From contig CM041115.1 of assembly GCA_023079485.1 (NCBI GenBank), positions 22,560,863 to 22,624,862 of the forward strand: a stretch of 64,000 nt of DNA. Direction: 5' to 3'. Made by a program: the position numbers and the translations under genes. Source of the DNA: Archilochus colubris (lineage: Eukaryota; Chordata; Aves; Apodiformes; Trochilidae). Positions 1-23,977 of the stretch are shown here, in pieces (position 1 is the stretch's first letter; every line of letters begins with the position of its first letter). The notes under the pieces were generated by a model, which had not been told where the DNA came from, searched no databases, and saw nothing but the letters and a program-made list of their open reading frames with translations.

Positions 1-2476
1 AAACAAAAGAGCCATTCCAGAAGAGATGAGCCAAAGAGTGCAACAATTAATTTCAGCTTTTTACCAACTTCGACCCTCCATCCCCTAGAGCTTTCACTGC
101 CTCACCAAGTTTTACTGGGGAGAAGGGGACACGACACATCAAGATTTCTCCAGTCCCAGAAGGAGGACTCCCTTCCCTTGGCTTCAGAAGAATGTATCTT
201 GTTCATTTGTATCTAGCTTAGAAAAAGTGCTTTCTTTCCCTGCTTCAAACTGAATACTGAGCACAGTAGTGTTAGTTATGTTTAAATCTACACACACACG
301 ATTTTTTCTTTTGTAGCTATATAAAAGAGCTTAAGTTTTGAAAGACATATGTGGCATATGTTTTTTAAACAACATGACTTTATTCATTAAAAAAATATAT
401 TTTATTATGTGTAAGTTAACATGCTAGGTGTTATTCTGAAAAGCCTATTCTTTAATTCCACTGGAAAAGAGGAGAAATCTAGTATTTTGAAGCTGACGTA
501 ACAGTGTTTTTATTTATTTAGTGTTCTTAAGTGTGGATAGATACAGAAAGACTCGCTGTTTTTAAGAATCACCTGCAGAACTGAGCAGAGGGAAGAGGAT
601 CTGAAATAGGGAAAATTGTGCTTTTATTTTATCTGCACCAAGACCTGTAACTGGTCTGTAGAATCTTTGAAGAGGGAAATCAGCATGGGTAACAGCTAAC
701 GCTGTCTGAAATTATAGCTGATACTAAAGCATAGCAGCATACAAAAGCATCAGAAATGATAAAAAATAAACTTAAAGCTGATACTGGCAGCAAGTCGCAG
801 CAATATTGCTAATTGTGCCACTTGTGCTGCTGCAACCAAAGTAACGACACTGGATTTAGGTCAAGAATTTTTTTTCAAAAAGTGCATCCTTTGAGTAACT
901 ATGGTAAATGTAGACCTAAAAGTTTGCTAGAACATACTGAAGATGTTAACAGTCTGAATGTTACAAATGAAGCTAATTATTTTCAATAGCTCAAATAAAA
1001 CATTATTCAGAGCACTTGACTAGAGGTTTTCACCTCCTGTTTCACAGCATGGTTCTGGAAGGTGTCCCAATTATCTCCTGAAGTGGAGCACTCTGGAAAC
1101 TTGATTGCAAAAACCAAGGGAGTTCCTTCTTCATATTACACTCATAATGAAACAGGAAGGGCAAGAAGCAGCATCAGGGCAATTGAATTCTGCAGTTAGT
1201 GAAGTGAAACCACCTTTGCTTGTGATACAATGAAAAAATAGAAGTTCTACTTCTCAGAGGAAATACTAAAAATTTTATTTTATTCATGAATAAAATTGCA
1301 GGAATAAAATTGTACCTTTTACAAGTTATTTTAACTGTATACAAGCTCCCTTGCAAATGATGAAGAATGTGTCTGATTAAAGCCAATATTTATAAGATAA
1401 CTGAGAAGTGAAAAAAAGTGAAGAGCTGTTGCACAAGATCCTCAGCATCCTTTCTGCTTCCTTTCATGGAAGAAGCACATAACTGGCAGAACCAGCTAGA
1501 AAAACTTAAGAGGAGAACAGAAGAGCATTGATATTCTCACTAGCAATTGAAAATGTTAGTATTGCTACATGATTTGTGCGCTATTGCAACTTTACATTGA
1601 TAAAATAGCTTGTAAATCAGCCACTCAAAAATCCTGACTTTTTAACAAACACTAAAATCCCCATAGTAATTCATGTATGAACAACCAATGCACTCTTTAG
1701 TGGTATACGTTTAAAGCCTCCAAGAGGAAGCGTATCAGCTGTTTCAAATAGCAGGTAAAAAGAACTTTATACCTGTAAGTACATTGGGGAAGAAATACTA
1801 AATGTCTGTAATTGCTGCATGAATTGCATTCAGTGTGCAACTGCAAACACAAGGAAAAGAACCAGTGTACAGTACTAGTACTGTTTAAATAACACACAAG
1901 ATTATACATTGCAGCATTATTATTACTACACACATACGTTCTCAGTACATGCTGGTATATAGGTTCTCAGACACACATGCACACTCAGTCAAAGGCACAC
2001 TCCATGCATCCTCTCCCAACCAAACACACATTCACGCCATCCATTCCCACTCACAGTATCTGAAGGCTCTATATAAGGTAGATTGCTATATTGTTTGAAG
2101 CTACCACTTTTTTTTTTTCCTTTTTCTTTTCTAAGAAAGCACATGCTAAAAGATCACGTCCACAGTAACTTCGCAGCAACACTCGGAATGATCACACAAA
2201 ACCCAGGGAATGTTAGTGCACACACAAAATGAAGCTAAAAAAAAAAGAAAAAAAATATCTTTGGAGTTCCATTCACACTGTTAGTATAACAATCCCATAA
2301 CTGTGAAGACTAGTTATATGCTTTGTAACTGATTAAGTCACACAGTGCAAAGTTAAGGTCCATTGACCCTTTTTGTGTAAAGGGTAGGCTAGAAGCCACA
2401 TGGGTTAAGTTCAACAGAGAGTTCGTATATACATGTGACTAGGAATACCCAAACCAGATTTGTGCTCTTAGACTGG
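1..2476 (-). other. RNF38: RNF38 3' untranslated region (end not resolved)
   Basis: No coding potential is seen downstream of the TGA, and mammalian RNF38 mRNAs have a 3' UTR of several kilobases, so this stretch is best read as 3' UTR. On the minus strand several AATAAA hexamers occur, for example at 379-384, in the AT-rich cluster near 504-525 and around 1270-1285. I cannot say which is used. The region is AT-rich with A/T and short CA runs and no recognisable transposon. Confidence 0.65.
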
Positions 2477-2539
2477 TCACTCAGAATCACGATGCACTTC
2501 CGAAGCATCCGCTCTGCAAATCGGACAGGTACGATTCGC
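2477..2539 (-). CDS. RNF38: RNF38 last coding exon, end of RING-H2 and stop
   Basis: The coding part is 63 nt: ANRTCPICRADASEVHRDSE then TGA at 2479-2477. Cys416 and Cys419 are the last two zinc ligands of the C3H2C3 RING. The protein ends 12 residues after the final Cys, as in mammalian RNF38. EVHRDSE distinguishes it from RNF44 (EVPREAE in my recollection). The acceptor is GGTTTTACAG. The exon continues downstream into a long 3' untranslated region. Confidence 0.98.
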   Translation of the reverse strand, partial: ANRTCPICRADASEVHRDSE

Positions 2540-9988
<7,449 letters not shown>

Positions 9989-10073
9989 CTCATAGTTTTC
10001 TACCTCTCCATCTTCCACATCCAACTCAAAGCTGAAAGCTGGTCCAACTGCAGGAGGCACTGGGAACATTGAT
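9989..10073 (-). CDS. RNF38: RNF38 coding exon, residues 309-337
   Basis: The exon is 85 nt: the last base of Leu309, then SMFPVPPAVGPAF and the acidic conserved segment SFELDVEDGEVENYE. The acceptor is CATGGTAG and the donor GAG-GTTGGT, the weakest donor in the gene (T instead of A at +3). The residues match the strongly conserved stretch that precedes the RING domain in RNF38 and RNF44. Confidence 0.95.
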
Positions 10074-11613
10074 CTACCATGAGAGCAAACAATCAACAGG
10101 TTCAGCATCTTGATGAAGGAAGGCACAAAAACATCTGACAGAGGTATAAAGTATATTATTAATCCCTTTCAAATAAACAAGTTCTCAGAATTGGTAAAAA
10201 TGTTAATTTTTAAGTCAAGAATAGACATATGAAGTGAAAGAGTCAAATGAAAAAGCTAATTCTGCCACTTTTTGACCCTCAGAGTGCTGTCTTTTTAACT
10301 CCATGCATGTCTCAACTGATACTTCCAACCAGACTCAGTGTTATTACAAAAAATAATCTCTTATTTACAACAGATTATGGAGAGACAAACTGAAAATTAA
10401 TTTAAATTCTGGTTTTAAAGATGTTTCACATCTCTAAGTGGACAAATGGCAACAAAGATAAGGAATCCTAAGTTCATTTAACTCTACAATACAATAGCCT
10501 TGAAACTTTTGTAAGCCTAAAACCCACAATAAAGATAAACAGGTTATGCTACTGAACCAACTTCCATACTGGAGGCAAACACAAACTCATTCTCCCACAT
10601 GCTCTGATGCTGCTCCAAGCAGAATCTCTTCAGATAGAGAGGTGAGAGAGAGATGTTTTTCTCATTTTATATTCAACAACTTTTATCCCCCAAGATAGTC
10701 CTATACGACTTGCAGACATAGAAATCACAGGACTAAAATACACTAAAATCCCACTGAAGTCAGGAATTACTGTGCTACATCATGTCCTCAGTGGACAGGA
10801 AAGAATCTGTGACATGACTCTTACACTGTGAAGATGTGAAGCTGGTTAAGTTCACTGGATCAGATTCTGGTGCCATTTTGATTCCACAACTGAAACTGCA
10901 CATAAACTACAGATCCACTGCCAAGGTTTGAGTATTAAGTTGTCACTGTCAATTTGCCACCAGACAATAAACTTTGCTTTCTAAGCATTTCATACTTACT
11001 TCCAAAACAGAACAGTGGAAAGCAATAAATCTCATGTCATATACCCAAACTCAGCCACAGATGGTCTACCATAGCACCCCACAGATAACTGCCCTACATA
11101 TTTTCCAGAAACAGCTGTCCAGAGGCAGAACACAAATTCAACAGTGGTAACACACTAGCAATTCAGTGAATGAAGAGTAACACATCACTGAAAGTTCCCA
11201 CCTTTGTGTTTCAGAATTAAGAACCAAATCTAATTAATATATTCTGTAAGTGAAGAATCTTAGAACTTTATCCTGCAACAAAACTATGCCTCTGTAAGAA
11301 TACCCAAGAAGGAAGTTTTAAAATTCGCTGAAGACTATAGGAAGAGTTCAGAAATAAGAGGATACTGTACCTCAAAAAAACCTATAGAACTACATTGGAG
11401 AAAATGGCTCAATTATATTTTTCCTTGCTCAAGGGTGTTATGTTATTCAAAATAAGCTGAAAAATGTATACAGAAATGGAAGTTTTCCTCCACTCTGGGA
11501 AGGCTGAACACTGTTTGTTCACTAGTAGAGTCCAACTATAAAAAGTGCAGAGACTTGCTGAAAGTCACGTGACTTTTAATAGCCTATTGGAAGCAAATGT
11601 ACTTTGAACTTAC
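10074..11613 (-). other. RNF38 intron, 1.5 kb
   Basis: The intron has ordinary AT-rich sequence. I see no transposon, RNA gene or coding exon in it. Confidence 0.8.
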
Positions 11614-11720
11614 AGCACATAAGGTAAAAGGCTGGGATGGTAAGGGTGTGGTGGCATTGGCTGCTGTGATCGGTATCTGCTGCGCCCTGTGAGTCTTCGA
11701 GACATAAAAGGTGGGTAAGG
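11614..11720 (-). CDS. RNF38: RNF38 coding exon, residues 274-309
   Basis: The exon is 107 nt, 35 codons plus two bases of Leu309. It encodes PYPPFMSRRLTGRSRYRSQQ then PMPPHPYHPSLLPYVL. The acceptor is TTCTTTCTTGCAG and the donor TGCT-GTAAGT. A CR1 retroposon lies only about 50 bp 5' of the acceptor in the transcript sense (from about 11771), yet the pyrimidine tract is intact. Confidence 0.95.
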
Positions 11721-14837
<3,117 letters not shown>

Positions 14838-16530
14838 CTAAAATAAAAAAAGAGATAGGCTTTGTTGCAATAATAGAGATGAAATTTTTTCCCAGTAAAG
14901 AACTGCAATCCCAGATGTATATTCTGAGTGGCTGTGGTCAACCTTATAAGGCTAAAAAAATACTAATTACAGGTATAACTGTATTCAGTATCACATAGTA
15001 ACTCTGTGAATAATACATCTGCCACTAACACTACCAAAGAGCAAAGACAACACTACACATTTGATAATGAATTCACCTTTTCCGGCTAGCCATGCTTACA
15101 GACCAGTTATTTATATAAGCTAACAAGTATAGCAGTGGCTGTCATTTTCTGTGTCAGGGCAAATATATGCTGTCCTTCTTGCCAGGTTGTACAACTATGC
15201 GAGAGAAAAAATAAACAGCAGCAGACAAGAACTGAAATTGTGCCATAAAATCTGAAAACTGGAGAGGAAACTGTTACAGGACGCAAGCAGTCCTCTAACA
15301 CAGTCAAGGTTTCAGAAGCAGGAGATAGCAGATCACTACTGTAATCTAGTGAACTCTAGTACATAAGTTAGGGCTAAAAGCACTCAAGAAATAACGAGGG
15401 GTTGTCATTATTTCATCCATTTACTTTTCTGTTCCTGACACTGAATTCCACCGTTTCAAGAAATTCAGCTAAGAAAGCCACCTTGTAAAATCAAAACATT
15501 ATTCTGTTTTCCTGTTATGCAGAGCAAACTTTAAATAACAGGTATTTTTAGAACACTAAGATAAAAGCTTTTTCCCAGAGCTGAAAGTCGATAGGCAAGC
15601 CAAGCCAATAACCTAAGAAGAAAACCAAGGGTGAAATCTGAGCCCAATCATTTTCTAATAGAAGAGTTATAAAGATTAGCACTGAAAACCATGTTTTTCT
15701 AGATGTTCTCCCATCATTGTAAAAAAGTTACTACAACCCTATCCACATGAGAGATGGCACGGAGAAGTCTCAGGAGTGTTTATAAGTAACAGTGAAGATG
15801 TTTTCTATTTCTGCATTAGTGAAATACTGGTCAAAGCTACAAACTACTAGTCAAAGCTACAAATAAATGGAAACAAGCATATAGATAACTCCACAGTAAT
15901 AGCTGCAGAACAGAACTGAAAATATAATTTCCCCAAATCCAAAGCAGGGTAACATTTTCCTATGTTTGCATAGTCCTTATCACTAAGCCAAGCCTGTTTA
16001 AGCAAAGGGCGTCAATAACTTTCACAAATGGAGGGAGGTGGGTGAAATATGAGTAGGTTTGAATATATATATATATGAATGATCTAAGGCCATTATGTTC
16101 TGGAAAAAGCACTGGTCCTTTTAAAATCAACTGAGAAGTAATACAAAACAAGCATGTAATGAAACTAATGTTCTGCACTTCTCTTTCTGCTAGGCTTTTC
16201 TCTAAGACCACTACTGCACTACACATCCTCCTCAGGATTCTCTTTTACTTCCTGGGAAAGAAATACTTGAAGTAATAATACACATCTTTAGGACAGAGGC
16301 AAAGGCCTGTGGAGAAACAGCACTGACGACAGCTGATGAAATCTGAAGAGAAACACAGTGAACCTTAAAATTATTTTTTTATCTTCATATTAAGTGATTA
16401 CAGGCTTGTTTAGGAAGCGTAAGAGCAAAAATCTTTCACTCTGAAAAAAATCTTTCTGTTTCAGCAATCAAGCCATCTGTTTGCCCATCTAGCCCCAACA
16501 AATCTACTGAGAATAAGAAGCATTACTTAC
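14838..16530 (-). other. RNF38 intron, 1.7 kb
   Basis: This is plain AT-rich intron. It contains an imperfect direct duplication near 15829-15862 (TCAAAGCTACAAA twice) and a short (TA)n at about 16063-16076, and no transposon that I recognise. Confidence 0.8.
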
Positions 16531-16698
16531 CGACCGTGACTGCTGTGCTTGGAAAGGAACAAATTGTCCTGGAGGAGGCAAGTGAGGAGGGTGGTGTGGA
16601 GAAATAGGAGGATGCAAAAGGAATGGGTCACTAGAAATGAGGGGTGGAAATGCTGCATATGGTACAGGTAGATGCTGGACTGAGCACGCCTGAAGCAT
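16531..16698 (-). CDS. RNF38: RNF38 coding exon, residues 164-219
   Basis: The exon is 168 nt, phase 0 at both ends. It encodes MLQACSVQHLPVPYAAFPP, LISSDPFLLHPP, the His/Pro-rich ISPHHPPHLPPPGQF and VPFQAQQSRS. The acceptor is TTTTATTTCAG and the donor TCG-GTAAGT. The composition (Pro, His, Gln) is that of the disordered middle of RNF38. The starting ATG is internal and not a credible translation start. Confidence 0.96.
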
Positions 16699-19827
<3,129 letters not shown>

Positions 19828-20655
19828 CTACATCAAAAGGAAAAAAAAGATTATTAACTTACTGCAAATTCTTAACAGTGTTGTACAGCACGAAGGTAAG
19901 TTAACTGATTTTTATTTACATATCAGAAAAAACTCACTATGAAGCTCTAAAAGGAGACACATGCTTGCAACTTTTGTTCATTGAAATATTCAATCTTTTT
20001 CTCAATGGAATATTATTTATTGCTCAGCAGTTTCTGGGCAAAGCCAATAGTGATCTGACAGCTTAAAATATTAAAAATTTAAAGACACCTCAGAGTCACT
20101 CAGAAGCATCTCAGATCGCTCTGTTGCCTTGACCCCCTCATACTAAGGTTAATTGTTATAAAATAAGAAGGCACTAGTGCCCATAAAGAAACTAATCTAT
20201 AAATACTAGAGAACCTTCTCAGCTCTGAATTCAATAATCACTTTTTGTAGATTTCTACCTATAAAGAACAAGAAGTGTCCAGAATTTCTTCTTCCAAAAC
20301 TAGCTTTCATTTGATTCACTCTCAGACTAACACTCTGGCTAGGTCTCCTAACTTTAATGTACCAGAACAGCTAAATGGAAAGCTGAAAATAAGAAGTATA
20401 CAAGAGCATGAGAGCCAGCAGACCCAAAGTATCCACATTTATATTAAGAAACAGACCCACATAACCCAGTTTTCTAGCTAGTGATATTCCCTGCAATTTA
20501 GTCTTTGAACCCAGATCAAAAGGTACTCTGGACCTAAAAACCACTTAGTTTTTTTTTTTTGGTTGGTGTCTTTTTAAAAACTAAATAAGAAATCTCTTGA
20601 TGCTCTAATAAAATTCAAAAGGCTCAAATGGCAGGGAAGACAGATTATTATTTAC

Positions 20656-20741
20656 CTGCTACAGGTGACCCTGCTCTAGCAAGGGGGTTGGACTAGATGA
20701 TCTTTTCGAGGTCCCTTACAACCCCTAACCTTCTGTGATTA
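20656..20741 (+). mobile_element. CR1 LINE 3'-end fragment
   Basis: CAGGTGACCCTGCTCTAGCA, GGGGTTGGACTAGATGATC and GAGGTCCCTTACAACCCC are a CR1 tail. It is only about 55 bp from the start of a longer CR1 in the same orientation. Confidence 0.85.
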
Positions 20742-20794
20742 TTTAAAAGCACTTATTGCAATAAAGCTTCCTCTTCCTTCATGATCTGCTATAG

Positions 20795-21843
20795 TGAGGT
20801 GGATAATAAACTTGTTAAAGGAAAGAAGTCAGAGAGTTGTGGTCAATGGGGCAGAGTTGAGTTGGAGGCCTGTATCAAGTGGAGTCCCTCACGGGTCAAT
20901 ACTGGGACCAGTACTGCTCAACATATTCAGCAATGACCTGGACAAGGGAACAAAATGCACTGTCTGCCAGTTTGCTGTTGCGACAAGTTGGGAAGGTGTG
21001 GCTGACACCCCAGAAGGCTGTGCTGCCATTCAGAGGGACCTGGACAGGCTGGAGAGTTGGGCAGGGAGAAATCGAGTGTATTACAAGAGGAGGAAGTGTA
21101 AAGTCTTATATCTGTGAAAGAACCACCCCATGTATAGGCTGAGGACAACCTATAGGTTGGGAACTGACCTATCAGAGAGCAGGACAGAAGAAAGGGACCT
21201 GGGGGTGCTGGTGGATGCAAGGATGACCATGAGCCAGCAATGTGCTCTTGTGGCCAAGAAGGCCAGTGGCATCCTGGGGTACATTAGAAGGGGGGTAGTT
21301 AGTAGGATGAGAGAGGTTCTCCTCCCCCTCTACTCTGCAGACCTGGTGAGGCCACATCTTGAATACTGTGTCCAGTTCTGGGCCCCCCAGTTCAAGAAGG
21401 GCAGGGAGCTGCTTGAAGGAGTCCAGCACAGGGCCACAAAGATGAGTAAGGGAGTGGAACATCTCCCTTCTGAGAGAGATAGGACTCTAGCTTGGTGGAG
21501 ACTGAGGGGTGAACTCATTAATGTTTATAAATATGTGAAGAGCAAGCACCAGGAAGATGGAGCCTGGTTCTTCTCAACAATGTCCAATGATAAGACCAGG
21601 GTAATGGGTGCAAGTATGATCACAGGAAGTTCCACATGAATATAAGAAAAAGCTTTTCTACTGTGAGAATGACAGAACACTGAAACAGGCTGCCCAGTGA
21701 GGGGGTTGTGGAATCTCATTCTCTGGAGACATTTAAAACCCACCTGGACACATTCCTGTGTGACCCAATTTAGGTGATTCTACCCTAGCAGGAGGATTGG
21801 ACTTGATTTCTCAGGGTCCCTTCCAACCCCTAACACTCTGTGA
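20795..21843 (+). mobile_element. CR1 LINE with decayed reverse transcriptase remnant
   Basis: This 5'-truncated CR1 of about 1.05 kb covers the end of the reverse transcriptase domain and the full 3' UTR. A frame starting at 20794 reads RWIINLLKERSQRVVVNGAE and SGVPHGSILGPVLLNIF, followed by NDLDKGT, which is the CR1 RT signature. The catalytic FADD box has become FAVA, so both metal-binding Asp residues are lost. A stop at 21118-21120 breaks the frame. The 3' end reads GGGTCCCTTCCAACCCCTAA. It is an inactive copy. Confidence 0.93.
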
Positions 21844-22441
21844 TTTCGCTTGGTTAAAACAAGCAAGAGGAGCTCATTAGGAAGGCTTAATGAATGAGTC
21901 AAGACTGCTAACCTACTGAATTGGTAAAGTCAGACACAGTCACTGACGCATGAAACATCACCATGGAAGATCTCAGTGAGTGTGGAAATACTGACATCTG
22001 GTCATAGATGATGCTTGGAAGGTGTAGGTGTGGGATTAAACAACTGCTTATCCAGTTCCGTCATGATGTCATCTTGCAACTCAAAGAGAACGATTCAAAT
22101 TTTACAGATGCTGCAGCAGTAAAGTTGCTCATCCAAAGGTAAGACAATGAGATGGATAGTATGGATAGAATGGAAAGCTTCCATCCTTGCACTTGGTCCC
22201 AAAAGCAACAACTTCCTTACTGAGTAATGTTAAGCATGCACAATATCACACTCGTGTGACACGTAGCTGCACTGAATCCAAACCAGTCGTCAAGCACAGA
22301 TGTTAGAGTTGCATTCTGTCCATGTGCAGAGTGGGAAGTGGACATCCATATAACCAGTTCTATTTGCCAGTTCATGATTACAGAGCAACTACTGCACTTG
22401 TACTGCAACTTGCTGATTTAACAGCAACAAAGCTAACCTCC

Positions 22442-23143
22442 TGATGTAAACACTTTGAAAATATAAATTATGTCTCTTTAATCAATTTTCTTTTTTCTTT
22501 CTTCCTGCTCTTTTGCAACATGCTGTCAATTAACATATCTTTACCTCACCATATGCCTGACAGCCACCTAAAAGATAAGAATACTTATCTGGTCGCCTTG
22601 TGGTGCATGGTGGAGACAAAGACAATGAAAGCAGCAGGACACCAAAAAGACTAACAGATAAGGATGACTCATCTCCGGGAAGTCTGTGTGTATCAGGGAC
22701 TTATGCAAAAAAGAGACCCCTCTTTTTTGCTGTATAAGAAACCCCAGGAGAAAAGGAGAAGAGGCAGCTTTTCCTCTAGACCCCCTTCTCTCGGCACTTC
22801 GGTTTCCAGCTACGGGGCAGACACAGCGGAGGATCAGACAAGCGGAGAACACAGATCAGCGGGAGTGGCTCCAGTCAGAGGCTAAAGCCAGCACACGGTG
22901 ATAACATCTTAATTACCCCCTCGTCTCTTTTCTTTTCTTAACGACTCTTCTCTCCAAAGTAGCTAATTGTGTAATTCTCTCCTCTTAACGGTGGTATTAT
23001 TGTTTCCTTTTTTCCTAAAATAAATCCTTGTAACTTGTTTAAATCATAAAGCTTGTTATTTTTGTAAATTCATGCGTCATCTATAAGTAGTGGCTGAATT
23101 TTTCTCACAATCAAAACATAAAATAATAACTCGGATCGTAACA
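22442..23143 (+). mobile_element. Solo LTR of an endogenous retrovirus, with 5-bp target duplication
   Basis: A 702-bp element begins TGATGTAAAC and ends GATCGTAACA (TG...CA). It is flanked by the direct repeat CCTCC at 22437-22441 and 23144-23148. Inside are a TATA-like TATAAG at 22733-22738 and a polyadenylation hexamer AATAAA at 23019-23024, in the right order for U3-R-U5 on the plus strand. No internal viral sequence follows, so it is a solo LTR left by recombination. A 5-bp duplication fits several ERV classes including ERVL; I do not assign a family. Confidence 0.85.
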
Positions 23144-23763
23144 CCTCCATAGGCCAACTTCTTTCGTAAGTCCTCAGTTTCAGAATTCTGTGCTAAATGC
23201 TGTCATAAAGAGGAATTATTTACTTTTTGGACCAACCCCATATCTCATTTTTCATATCATCTAAGGACAAGTTGATTAGACTTGGATGGCTAATTTGGCT
23301 ATGCAACAGTACTGTTACATTGTTCTGCTTTCACATAGCCAACTAAATATACACATTGTGAATTCTACTTCTAAATTAATGTACCATTTAAAGACTCCTA
23401 ATCTAAAGAGGGGTACTTCACATGAATTCTTAATTGTCATAGCGCACCTTTATCACCTTAACTCAGATGCAAAAAACCAGCAATTCAAAGGTTTGAGGCA
23501 GAGACCAAAAGAACTATGCCAATACATTTTTAAATTGTCTGAACTTTGGCTTTGTTTTTTCACTCCCTACTGCAGTGCTCCATGCACCAATAATATTCAA
23601 CAGGAAAAATGCTCCCTAAACAGGCAAATAGAATTCAGTGTTACATGACTTTCACTGCTAACTAATTTTGTAAGGAGAGACATAGTAAAGATTTGGGGAA
23701 AAAAAAAGAAACAAAACAAACCACATCTTCAACACCCTGGCGTTTGCACTCTAAACCTCCTAC

Positions 23764-23977
23764 CTGATCATGAATGTCAACCACCACTGCATTCTGCTGT
23801 GGAGGGTGAGCAGCTGGGTGCAATATACGAGGAGACACATTTGGTGGGTGAAAGGCTCGGGGCTCTTCTATTGCTTGCTGCTGTCCATAGGAGAGATGGT
23901 GATAGTTTTCATCCTGGCTAATGGAATTGTGTCTGGACAAACGATCCCTCCTTGTTCTCTGACGTCGAACAGGAGGA
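23764..23977 (-). CDS. RNF38: RNF38 coding exon, residues 36-107
   Basis: The exon is 214 nt: one base completing Ser36, then 71 codons. It opens with PPVRRQRTRRDRLSRHNS, an Arg-rich stretch corresponding to the second basic nuclear-targeting segment of RNF38. It continues through SISQDENYHHLSYGQQQA, EEPRAFHPPNVSPR and HPAAHPPQQNAVVVD to IHDQ. The acceptor is preceded by a long T-rich tract (TTTTTTTTTTCCTTCTGC then ATTTTCAG). The donor is CAG-GTAGGA, acceptable though less strong than the GTAAGT donors elsewhere in the gene. Codon phase agrees with both neighbours. Confidence 0.96.

Larger units (their letters stand above)
19828..23763 (-). other. RNF38 intron crowded with retroelements
   Basis: The 3.9-kb intron contains two CR1 pieces (20656-20741 and 20795-21843) and a solo LTR (22442-23143). 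Nearly half of it is retroelement-derived, all in the plus orientation and so antisense to RNF38. The 19.85-20.64 and 21.86-22.43 kb parts show nothing recognisable. Confidence 0.8.

Noticed and set aside
10074..10134. Upstream extension of the RNF38 exon at 9989-10073, using an acceptor after CTGTCAG at 10135
   Set aside because: The frame stays open upstream, but joining to the previous exon's split Leu codon would shift the frame. The residues (hydrophobic, KMLNLLIV) do not belong to RNF38, and the acceptor at 10074-10075 fits phase and family exactly.
20794..21639. Reverse-transcriptase-like reading frame as an active gene
   Set aside because: It is a 5'-truncated CR1 with FADD changed to FAVA and broken frames.
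23662..23763. In-frame continuation of the RNF38 exon beyond IHDQ (reading VGGLECKRQ)
   Set aside because: The donor GTAGGA follows CAG at 23764 and the next exon resumes with IHQGT in matching phase, so the continuation is intron.
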